NCBI GenBank assembly: GCA_021792365.1 | Contig: JAJYUT010000003.1 | Coordinates: 955,615 to 1,019,614, forward strand | Direction: 5' to 3' | From: Pseudomonadota bacterium | GTDB lineage: Bacteria > Pseudomonadota > Alphaproteobacteria > Dongiales > Dongiaceae | DNA length: 64,000 nucleotides | Shown: piece by piece, positions 25,991-33,328 of the stretch | Position numbering within the stretch: the first letter of the stretch is position 1 | Layout: each line of letters starts with the position of its first letter | Notes under the pieces: generated by a model | The model's input: only the letters and a program-made list of their open reading frames with translations | The model's database searches: none | Told to the model about the DNA's origin: nothing | Position numbers and translations under genes: made by a program

Positions 25991-26806
25991 CTATGCTAGC
26001 GCGACGAGGTTGATGAAGATGGCGAGCTGCGCCATCTCCTGCGCGGCGCCGAGCACGTCGCCGGTATAGCCGTGGATGTGGCGGCGCGCGACCTCGGAGA
26101 CCAGGAAGGCCGCGACGATGGCGACCACCAGGCTGACCAAGGCGGCGCCCGGACCGCACGCGAAGGCGGCGATCAGCAGCGCGATGCCGAGGCCCTGATA
26201 GGTGGCGGCGGCCGACGGCTTGCCCGCATCGACCGCGAGCCCGCTGGCGCGCGCCAGCGGCAGCGAGCGCATGATGATGGGCAAGGTCGCGCGGCCCATG
26301 GCATGGGCGGTGATGAGCGCGCCGGCCACCAGCCACGGGCTGCCCAGCCCGACCAGGGCGCTGACCTTGATCGCGGTCGAGAAGCCGAGCGCCAGCACGC
26401 CATAGGAGCCGATCCGGCTGTCGCGCATGACCATGAGCTTGCGCTCGCGGTCGCCGCGCACGCCCAGCATGTCGGCGAAATCGGCGAGCCCATCCTCGTG
26501 CAGCGCGCCGCCGACGATCACGGTCGCTGCCACGGCAAGCAGCGCCGCCAACAAGCCGGACAGGCCGATCTCCATCGCCAGAAGATAGATGAGGGACCCG
26601 ATCAGCCCGATCACGGCGCCGGCGATGGCAAAGGCGCGCGCGGCCTCGGCGGTCTGGCCCGGTGGGGACTTGAACGGCAGGCGCGTGAAGAAGCCGATGG
26701 CCAGCCGGATCTCCCGCCACCATTGGCCCGGATGCCAGGCAGGCCTGCTCGCGTTCTGCCCGGTCGCCGCGGAAGCCGAGCGGGGCGGTCTGGATTGGTC
26801 GTTCAT
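25991..26806 (-). CDS. cobS: Adenosylcobinamide-GDP ribazoletransferase (cobalamin synthase)
   Basis: The 271-residue membrane enzyme joins adenosylcobinamide-GDP to alpha-ribazole, the last step of cobalamin assembly. Family features include FFTRLPF near the N-terminus, ALHEDGLADFADML (the acidic metal site), RDSRIGSYGVLAL and GRATLPIIM. Six or so hydrophobic helices follow. The ATG at 26806 was chosen because upstream residues are not conserved. It is divergent from cobT over 130 bases; I see no B12 riboswitch in that gap. Confidence 0.93.
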   Translation of the reverse strand: MNDQSRPPRSASAATGQNASRPAWHPGQWWREIRLAIGFFTRLPFKSPPGQTAEAARAFAIAGAVIGLIGSLIYLLAMEIGLSGLLAALLAVAATVIVGGALHEDGLADFADMLGVRGDRERKLMVMRDSRIGSYGVLALGFSTAIKVSALVGLGSPWLVAGALITAHAMGRATLPIIMRSLPLARASGLAVDAGKPSAAATYQGLGIALLIAAFACGPGAALVSLVVAIVAAFLVSEVARRHIHGYTGDVLGAAQEMAQLAIFINLVALA

Positions 26807-26936
26807 GGCCCTGTTGTGCCGTCGATCGATGCCCGATTGCCAGAACCCCATATGCGGGTGCAGAAGAACGGCCGCAAGGTTTCCGTGCGCAGAGCTAGCG
26901 CGCAAATCTTAACGAAACGCCCGTCAGGAGCCAACC

Positions 26937-27959
26937 TTGGATACCCACGCCGCCGCCAGCTTCGCCGAGCTTCGCCGCATCCTGGCAGAATTTCCGGGCC
27001 CCGACGTGAAAGCGGCGACCACGGCCGCCGAACGCGAGGTGCAACTGACCAAGCCGACCGGGGCCCTGGCGCGGCTGGAAGAGGTCGCAAGCTGGCTTGC
27101 CACGTGGCAAGGCAGGCATCCGGGCGCGGTCAACCATCCGCGCGTCGCGGTGTTCGCCGGCAATCACGGCGTGGCCGATCTCGGCGTTTCCGCCTATCCC
27201 AAGGAGGTCACGCAGCAGATGGTGCTGAACTTCCAGGCGGGCGGCGCGGCCATCAACCAACTTTGCAAGAATGCCGATGCGGATCTGCGCGTCTATGAGA
27301 TGTGCCTGGACCAGCCGACCAAGGACTTCACGCAAGAACCGGCGCTGAGCGAGGAGGAAGCCGCGCGCGCCATGGCCTATGGCATGATGTGCGTGGAGCC
27401 GGGAATCGACCTGCTTTGCGTCGGCGAGATGGGCATCGCCAACACCACCAGCGCCGCAGCCATTGCCGCGGCCATGTTCGGCGGCAAGGGCGCCGACTGG
27501 GCGGGACCGGGCACCGGCGTCAAGGGCGCGCAACTGGCGCGCAAGGCCGAGGTGATCGATCGCGGGCTCGCCCGCCACCGCGACAGTCTCGGCGACGGGT
27601 TCGAGATCATGCGCTGCCTCGGCGGGCATGAGTTGGCGGCGATCGCCGGCGCGGTGATCGCCGCGCGCATCGCGCGCGTGCCGGTGCTGCTGGATGGGTT
27701 CGCCAGCACGGCCGCGGCCAGCATCCTGCTCAAGGCGCACCCCGGTGCGCTCGACCACTGCCTGGTCGCGCATTGCTCGGCCGAGCCCGGCCACCGGCGG
27801 CTGCTAACGGAAATTGGCAAGAAGCCGTTGCTAGATCTCGGCATGCGGCTGGGCGAAGCCTCGGGCGCGGCGCTGGCGATCCCGATCGTGCGCGCCGCTG
27901 CCCTGTGCCATGCGGGCATGGCGACCTTTGCCGAGGCCGGCGTAAGCAACAAGGACTGA
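26937..27959 (+). CDS. cobT: Nicotinate-nucleotide--dimethylbenzimidazole phosphoribosyltransferase
   Basis: The 340-residue cytosolic enzyme makes alpha-ribazole phosphate from dimethylbenzimidazole, feeding cobS. Diagnostic segments are LTKPTGALARLEEVASWL, VAVFAGNHGVADLGVSAYP, GEMGIANTTSAAAI and the catalytic Glu in FAEAGVS at the C-terminus. Translation starts at TTG, supported by AGGAG seven bases upstream and by the position of conserved sequence; no ATG fits. The weak start may keep its level low. Confidence 0.95.
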   Translation: MDTHAAASFAELRRILAEFPGPDVKAATTAAEREVQLTKPTGALARLEEVASWLATWQGRHPGAVNHPRVAVFAGNHGVADLGVSAYPKEVTQQMVLNFQAGGAAINQLCKNADADLRVYEMCLDQPTKDFTQEPALSEEEAARAMAYGMMCVEPGIDLLCVGEMGIANTTSAAAIAAAMFGGKGADWAGPGTGVKGAQLARKAEVIDRGLARHRDSLGDGFEIMRCLGGHELAAIAGAVIAARIARVPVLLDGFASTAAASILLKAHPGALDHCLVAHCSAEPGHRRLLTEIGKKPLLDLGMRLGEASGAALAIPIVRAAALCHAGMATFAEAGVSNKD

Positions 27960-27961
27960 GT

Positions 27962-28014
27962 CCCAGAAACCGAACCCCAGAACCGAACCCCAGCAACCAA
28001 GCCCGGCAACCGAG
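27962..28014. repeat. Four degenerate 13-14-base units before the YcaQ gene
   Basis: The units CCCAGAAACCGAAC, CCCAGAACCGAAC, CCCAGCAACCAAG and CCCGGCAACCGAG follow each other without gaps between the cobT stop and the next start codon. The stretch is purine/C-rich and unlike coding sequence here. Confidence 0.7.
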
Positions 28015-28026
28015 CCTCTGCACCCC

Positions 28027-29223
28027 GTGAGTGATCCAACTTCTTCCGACGATCCCGAATCGGCGCGCGCCTTCATCCTGGCGCGGCTGGGCCTGAGCGG
28101 GCCGCTCTGGCCGGCGGAACGCGCGGCCGAGGAAGCCAGGAAGCTCGGCATGATCCAGATCGATTCGATCCGGGTGAACGGGCTCAGGAACCACGAGATC
28201 GCCTGGGCCGCGCGCACCGACGCGCCGATCGAGGAACTCTACCAGCTGTTCTACCGCGAGCGCGGGATGCTGGAGACGCATTACCCGCAATTCGCCACGC
28301 GGCGCGACTGGCTGCCGTGGTTCGTGAAGGATTTCGGCCGCACGATCCGGAACACCGAGCGGCTGCGCGAGCTGCGCCCGATGATGCGCCGGCTGAAGAA
28401 GCGCATGCGCGCAGAGGGGCCGATCTCGCCCGCCGACCTCGATAGCGAGCGCGTGCCAGGCGGCTTCAACACCATCAAGCTCTCCACCCGGGCGCTGGAC
28501 TACCTTTTCTATCTCGGCGAGGTGCAGATCGCCGGGCGCACGAAGCACTTCCATCGCATGTTCGACCTGACCGAGACGGTGGCGCCGGAGCTGCTGACCA
28601 GGCATCGTCCCACGCGCAGGCAGGAGCTGGAGTTCTTCGTGCGCTCCGCCGCCTCGGTGCTGAAGCTGGCGACGCGCGAGCAATTGGCCGAGCGCACCTC
28701 GCATCATATCGGCACCTGGCGGGACGGCGGGCTGCCGGTCGGGCGAAAGGCGGTGGATCGCGCGATCAGTCAGGGCGTCATCGCCGAAGCGCCGTTCGCG
28801 CGCGCCGCCAACGGCGCGCCGCTCTATGCGCTGGCGGAAGACCTGGATCAGCCGATCCCCGAGACCGACGAGATCGTGCGCATCGTTCCGCCGCTCGACA
28901 ACCTGCTGTTCAACCGCCGGCGCCTCACCGAGCTGTTCGGCTTCACCTACAAGTTCGAGGCCTACACGCCGCAGGACCAGCGCCGCTTCTATTTCGCGAT
29001 GCCGATCCTCTACCGCAACCAGGTTGCCGGGCTGATCGACATCAAGAAGGATGGCGAGGCCTGGCGCATCGTCGGGCTGGAACTGCGGACCAAGGTGCCC
29101 GAGGAGGGCCTGCGGGCAGCCATCCACCGGCTCGGGCGAATCGCCGGGGCGGTGCGGGTGGAGGCGCCGGGGATTGCGCCGGCTCGCCTGCGCCGCGCGC
29201 TCAGCGGCCGGATAGACCTATAA
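28027..29223 (+). CDS. YcaQ/AlkZ-family DNA glycosylase
   Basis: The 398-residue winged-helix protein (HTH_42 family) belongs to the group of glycosylases that unhook interstrand crosslinks. The catalytic motif of the YcaQ branch, Q-x-D, is seen at Gln44-Ile-Asp46 in GMIQIDSIRVNG. RNHEIAWAAR and the C-terminal FNRRRLTELFGFTYKFEAY are also typical. It probably acts on bulky N-alkyl or crosslinked purines. Translation starts at GTG shortly after a small repeat tract. It may share transcription with cobT, 67 bases upstream. Confidence 0.88.
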   Translation: MSDPTSSDDPESARAFILARLGLSGPLWPAERAAEEARKLGMIQIDSIRVNGLRNHEIAWAARTDAPIEELYQLFYRERGMLETHYPQFATRRDWLPWFVKDFGRTIRNTERLRELRPMMRRLKKRMRAEGPISPADLDSERVPGGFNTIKLSTRALDYLFYLGEVQIAGRTKHFHRMFDLTETVAPELLTRHRPTRRQELEFFVRSAASVLKLATREQLAERTSHHIGTWRDGGLPVGRKAVDRAISQGVIAEAPFARAANGAPLYALAEDLDQPIPETDEIVRIVPPLDNLLFNRRRLTELFGFTYKFEAYTPQDQRRFYFAMPILYRNQVAGLIDIKKDGEAWRIVGLELRTKVPEEGLRAAIHRLGRIAGAVRVEAPGIAPARLRRALSGRIDL

Positions 29224-29317
29224 GCGGTTGAGTAACGCGGCATAATGCCGCTCCGGCAGCGCCGCCGCCAGGGAGCGCGCTTGCCATGAATGCGCCCCGG
29301 CGGCAATAGTCCCGCTC

Positions 29318-30649
29318 ATGAGCCACCTGACAGCAGACAGCGCCTCCGCCGGGATGGCCCCTGGCGTCCGAACGAAGCGGCGCACGGTGGGCCGCGTGCG
29401 GCTGCGCACGCTGCTCATCATCCGCTGGATCGCGGTGGCGGGACAGGCGCTCACGCTGCTGGTGGTGCATTTCGTGCTGGGCTTTCCGATGGCGATCGGG
29501 TGGGCCGGTGCGACTGTGGCAGCCCTGGCCGCCGTCACCTTGGCCGCGCAGGTGCGGCGCCCGCAATCGGAGCGCCTGACGGACCGGGAATCCGCGCTCT
29601 ATTTCGCATTCGACATCCTGCAGCTCGCGGTGCTGCTCTACCTCACCGGCGGGCTCAACAATCCGTTCTCGGTGCTGGTTCTGGCACCGGTGACGGTTTC
29701 CGCCGCCGCCCTCTCCACGCGCAGCACGATCGGCCTCGCGGGACTCGCGATTGCTTGCGTAGTGTTCCTGGCGATCGAGCACCAGCCGCTGCCCTGGCCC
29801 GAAGGCGCGTTCGACGTGCCGGACATTTTCGTGGCCGGATACACCATCGCGCTGATCCTCGCGGTCATCTTCCTCACCTTCTATGTCTATCGCGTGGCGC
29901 AGGAATCGCGGCGCCTGTCCGATGCGCTGGCGGCGGCGCAGGCCGCGCTGGACCGCGAGCAGCGAGTCTCCTCGCTTGGCGCCCTCGCCGCCGCAGCGGC
30001 GCATGAGCTGGGCTCGCCGCTCGGCACCATATCGCTGATCGCGAAGGAGCTGGCGCGCGACCTGCCGCCGGATTCGGACCACCGCGCCGACGCCGACCTG
30101 CTGGTGAGCCAGAGCGAGCGCTGCCGGCAGATCCTGGCCGACCTCTCCCGCAAGCCGGACCAGAGCAAGGACCATTTCAACGTGCTGCCTGCCGGGCTGC
30201 TGGTGGAGCTGGCCGCGGCGCCGCATGCCCGCCCGCACGTGGCCTTGCGCATCGAGTCCTCGCCCGATCCGGCGGAACCGCGCGACCCCGTCATCCCGCG
30301 CCGGCCGGAGATCATGCATGGCCTCGGCAACCTGCTGCAGAACGCCATCGAGTTCGCGCGCGAGGAGGTGAAGGTGTTGATCGCCTGGACGCGCGACGCG
30401 ATCGTCATCACCATCACCGATGACGGACCGGGATTCCCCGCCGACGTGCTGCGGCGGCTGGGCGATCCCTACCTCTCCGGCGGCAGCGAAGGGCTGGACC
30501 AGACGCAGCGCCAGGGCGATCATATGGGCCTTGGCATCTTCATCGCGCAGAATTTGATCGAACGGACGGGTGGCACCGTCGGTTTCAGCAACAACGAATA
30601 TGGCGGCGCCGAAGCGCGCGTGTCCTGGCCGAGGAGCGTCCTAGGATGA
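29318..30649 (+). CDS. regB: Redox sensor histidine kinase RegB/PrrB/ActS
   Basis: The 443-residue kinase has six N-terminal membrane helices containing the quinone-site motif GGLNNPF (residues 111-117). The phospho-acceptor is His229 in AAAAHELGSPLGTIS. A Cys at 269, in SQSERCRQIL, lies 40 residues beyond the His, the same spacing as the redox-active Cys265 of Rhodobacter RegB, so both quinone and thiol sensing are plausible. The ATPase part has GNLLQNAIEFA, ITDDGPGFP and MGLGIFIAQNL. Its stop overlaps regA by four bases. The pair normally controls respiration and carbon and nitrogen fixation in response to oxygen. Confidence 0.95.
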   Translation: MSHLTADSASAGMAPGVRTKRRTVGRVRLRTLLIIRWIAVAGQALTLLVVHFVLGFPMAIGWAGATVAALAAVTLAAQVRRPQSERLTDRESALYFAFDILQLAVLLYLTGGLNNPFSVLVLAPVTVSAAALSTRSTIGLAGLAIACVVFLAIEHQPLPWPEGAFDVPDIFVAGYTIALILAVIFLTFYVYRVAQESRRLSDALAAAQAALDREQRVSSLGALAAAAAHELGSPLGTISLIAKELARDLPPDSDHRADADLLVSQSERCRQILADLSRKPDQSKDHFNVLPAGLLVELAAAPHARPHVALRIESSPDPAEPRDPVIPRRPEIMHGLGNLLQNAIEFAREEVKVLIAWTRDAIVITITDDGPGFPADVLRRLGDPYLSGGSEGLDQTQRQGDHMGLGIFIAQNLIERTGGTVGFSNNEYGGAEARVSWPRSVLG

Positions 30650-31182
30650 ATGAGAAATCGAAGTCCCTGCTGATCGTGGACGACGACACGGTCTATCGGC
30701 AGCGCCTGGCGATGGCCATGGAGAAGCGCGGCTTCATCGTGCGGCAGGCCGAGAGCGTCGCCACGGGCATGGCCGCCGCCAAGGCCGAGGCGCCGAACTA
30801 CGCCGTGGTCGATCTGCGGCTCAATGACGGAAGCGGGCTCGACATCGTGACCGAGATCCGCAACGCCAATCCCGATTGCCGGGTGGTGATGCTGACCGGC
30901 TACGGCAACATCGCGACCGCGGTCGCCGCCATCAAGCACGGCGCCGCCGACTACCTGCCCAAGCCCGCCGATGCCGACCAGGTCGAGGCCGCGCTGCTGG
31001 AGGACAAGACCGCCTTGCCGCCGCCGCCCGAGCAGCCGATGACCGCCGACCGCGTGCGCTGGGAGCATATCCAGCGCGTGTTCGAGCAATGCGACCGCAA
31101 CGTATCGGAGACCGCGCGGCGCCTCAGGATGCACCGCCGCACCCTGCAGCGCATCCTCGCCAAATACGCGCCGCGGGGTTAG
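30646..31182 (+). CDS. regA: Response regulator RegA/PrrA/ActR
   Basis: The 178-residue regulator has a receiver domain with acidic pocket VDDD and phospho-acceptor Asp56 in YAVVDLRLNDGSGL, then Thr in VMLTGYGNIATA and Lys in YLPKPAD. A short linker with four consecutive prolines leads to a Fis-type helix-turn-helix, NVSETARRLRMHRRTLQRIL. All features match RegA. It is translationally coupled to regB. Its TAG stop shares bases with the TAA stop of the convergent EAL-like gene. Confidence 0.95.
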   Translation: MNEKSKSLLIVDDDTVYRQRLAMAMEKRGFIVRQAESVATGMAAAKAEAPNYAVVDLRLNDGSGLDIVTEIRNANPDCRVVMLTGYGNIATAVAAIKHGAADYLPKPADADQVEAALLEDKTALPPPPEQPMTADRVRWEHIQRVFEQCDRNVSETARRLRMHRRTLQRILAKYAPRG

Positions 31183-32396
31183 CGGGCGAGGCCCATCCCA
31201 TCGATCAGGCGCCCCTGGTAGAGCGTGATGCCGAGCGCTTCGCCGGCTTTCAGGCCGTCCTCGCTGTCGACGCGGCAGAGCACGACGCGGTCTCGGCCGA
31301 TCCGCGCAATCGCGGATTTCAGCGCCTCGCCGCGGTGGCCGGCGGCATCGTCGTAGAGGCTCGGCGTCCAGGTGACCTTGACGAAATCGAAGCCCAGCCA
31401 GTCGCGGTCGATCAGCGGGAGGTTGAGATGCTTCACGCCGTCGAGGACGATCTTGTAGCCGCGCTCCTTCAGGAAGTCGCGGGCGAACAGGTATTCGTGG
31501 GGCTCGTTGATGATGTCAAGCGCCGGCAGCTCTATTGCGAGCGAGCCGCGGTCCTTCACGTTGGTCGCGCGATCGAACTCCAGGAACTCGGCGGAGAGCA
31601 CGGTCCGCACGTTGAGGTTGAGCGCCGCGGCGCGCAGCAGCGGCAGCAGCTCGCGCTGGGTCATCAGCACCAGCATGCGCCGGTCGAGCACGCGCGTGAG
31701 GTGCCGGAACAGGAAGTCGTCCGCCGTCACGTTGTGCCCGGGCAACAGCGCCTGGGCCAGGTCGTACATGGAGAAATAGAGCTCGTGGAACATCCGCTCG
31801 GGCGGGAGGCCCGGAGCCAGCGCGCAGACATCCTGCCGTCGCAGCATGTTGCCGAGGTCGGCATGCTCGATGGCGCGCTCGATCTGCTCCAGATGCATGG
31901 GGCGGATCGCTACCCCGCCGAGGAGCCGGCTGACCGCGGTCTGCGCGCCGACCGAGTCAAGCGCGGCGCGGCGCTGCTCGTGCAGATGATGCGCGCGCTG
32001 CACCAGCGCGTCGTAGTCGCGCTCGAGCTCATACCAGGTGAAGAACTGCGATTCGTCCCCGCCGATGAACAGCGGATCATCGGCGAGCAGCGCGCGGACC
32101 TGGCTCACGTACCGCTCGACATCCGCGAGCCCCGCGCCCCTGGTCAGGACGATCATGTTCCGGTTGTGCATCTCGTAGATGCCTGCGTCGAACCTGCGCG
32201 CGAGCGGCTCCAGCGTGCGCCGCACGATGCGCAGATGATGCGGCTGCTGGTGATAGGGCCGGAGCAGGCTGAGGTGAAGCTCGCAGGCGGCGCGGCCGGC
32301 GCGGTGCCTCCCCAGGCGCGCAACGAAATCGAGGAGCAGCTCCTCGTAGGTCAGTGCGCGCGCATCTCTGGTCCACTCGGTCATCCGGCCCGCCAT
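31179..32396 (-). CDS. Degenerate EAL-domain protein
   Basis: The C-terminal half of this 405-residue soluble protein follows the EAL fold (NVRTVLSAEFLEFD, LAIELPALD, GYKIVLDGVKHLNLPL, DFVKVTWTP, ALGITLYQGRLIDGM). Key catalytic positions are changed: the DDFG motif reads LDGV and the AEGVE motif reads CRVDSE. It is therefore unlikely to hydrolyse c-di-GMP and may bind it as a receptor. The N-terminal 180 residues, with ACELHLSLLRPYHQQP, may be a decayed GGDEF-like domain; I am not certain. It sits beside a LapG-like protease gene on the same strand. Confidence 0.72.
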   Translation of the reverse strand: MAGRMTEWTRDARALTYEELLLDFVARLGRHRAGRAACELHLSLLRPYHQQPHHLRIVRRTLEPLARRFDAGIYEMHNRNMIVLTRGAGLADVERYVSQVRALLADDPLFIGGDESQFFTWYELERDYDALVQRAHHLHEQRRAALDSVGAQTAVSRLLGGVAIRPMHLEQIERAIEHADLGNMLRRQDVCALAPGLPPERMFHELYFSMYDLAQALLPGHNVTADDFLFRHLTRVLDRRMLVLMTQRELLPLLRAAALNLNVRTVLSAEFLEFDRATNVKDRGSLAIELPALDIINEPHEYLFARDFLKERGYKIVLDGVKHLNLPLIDRDWLGFDFVKVTWTPSLYDDAAGHRGEALKSAIARIGRDRVVLCRVDSEDGLKAGEALGITLYQGRLIDGMGLAR

Positions 32397-32484
32397 GGAG
32401 CGCGGCTGGCGGCACCCCGGCGATAGCTTGCGGGCGGCATGGTAAATGAACCGCTAAGGATGCGGAACGGTCCCGGCGGGCGCG

Positions 32485-33162
32485 TCAGCGGCGATGCAGC
32501 CACCAGCCCATTTCGTTGATGGAGAAGACCGGGTTGTAGTGGCGCACCGACTTCGCTGCCACCACCGATGCGATCTGGTTGTCCAGGAGCATGGCGTCCT
32601 CCCCGACATAGACGACCAGGACCGCGTGACCGAGATTGAGGTTGAGATCCTGCACGGCCACCACGCGCATGTCCTCGATCGGGACACCGAGCGCCTTCAG
32701 CGTGAAATACTTGGAGATCGCGTAGTCCTCGCAATCGCCGTTCTTCTTCAGGAACTGGTAGGGCGTCGCCCAGTAATCCTCCTCCCCCCAGTTGTTGATG
32801 TCGAGAATGTAGCGGCGCGTGTTGAAGGCGCGATTGACCTCCTTGATCTGGGTCGCCCGGTCCTTGCCCTGCATCTCGGCGATGAACTCCTTCCAGCCCT
32901 TGGCGGTGCAGGTGGCGCTTTCGCACGGACTGACGCCCTCCTGGAACCGGTCGAGCATGCCGAGCCATTTCGGGAAGCGCTGGGTCTTCTTCGAGAACAA
33001 CTCGATCGAGCCGAAGAGCTTGGGATACTTGCGCGCCTCTGCGGGGCCGGCGTCGAACGTGACGAGCAGCAAGCCCGCGAGAACCATGATGCGGGCCATG
33101 ATGCGGACCCTGATATCGAGCGGGCGCCGCGCTGCGGAGAATGACCGTCCCGTTCGTTGCAT
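32485..33162 (-). CDS. LapG-like transglutaminase-fold cysteine protease
   Basis: The protein of up to 225 residues has a signal peptide (from about residue 22, MARIMVLAGLLLVTF) and a bacterial transglutaminase-like cysteine protease domain. The triad is Cys144 in KKNGDCEDYAIS, His179 in NLGHAVLVVY and Asp194 in AMLLDNQIA. LapG of Pseudomonas is a periplasmic protease that cuts surface adhesins when c-di-GMP is low and its inhibitor LapD lets go. No LapD or large adhesin is in the window, but a degenerate EAL protein is next door. The ATG at 33099 is probably the true start because it begins the signal peptide. Confidence 0.83.
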   Translation of the reverse strand: MQRTGRSFSAARRPLDIRVRIMARIMVLAGLLLVTFDAGPAEARKYPKLFGSIELFSKKTQRFPKWLGMLDRFQEGVSPCESATCTAKGWKEFIAEMQGKDRATQIKEVNRAFNTRRYILDINNWGEEDYWATPYQFLKKNGDCEDYAISKYFTLKALGVPIEDMRVVAVQDLNLNLGHAVLVVYVGEDAMLLDNQIASVVAAKSVRHYNPVFSINEMGWWLHRR

Positions 33163-33233
33163 GCCTGGTACCAGCGGCGTCCATGAGCGAAAAAATTCAC
33201 CGCCTTCGCGGCCGGCAGAGTCTACGGCCAGGG

Positions 33234-33248
33234 TTAACGAACCGTTAA
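33234..33248. promoter_or_regulatory. Candidate CtrA binding site (TTAA-N7-TTAA)
   Basis: TTAACGAACCGTTAA matches the full CtrA site, two TTAA boxes seven bases apart; on the minus strand the second box continues as TTAACC. It stands in the 166-base gap between the divergent LapG-like and HD-GYP-like genes, in DNA that is otherwise GC-rich. CtrA control of both genes is inferred. Confidence 0.6.
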
Positions 33249-33328
33249 TTGGACCGGCCCGAAGATCATGCTAGGTTGTATGAGACTATAAAAACATGTG
33301 CAAACTCAAGAATTGAGGGGAGCGGCAA

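Noticed and set aside
26807..26936. Possible cobalamin riboswitch between divergent cobS and cobT
   Set aside because: Neither strand shows the B12 box or the conserved GCCACTG core, and the gap is too short for a full aptamer.
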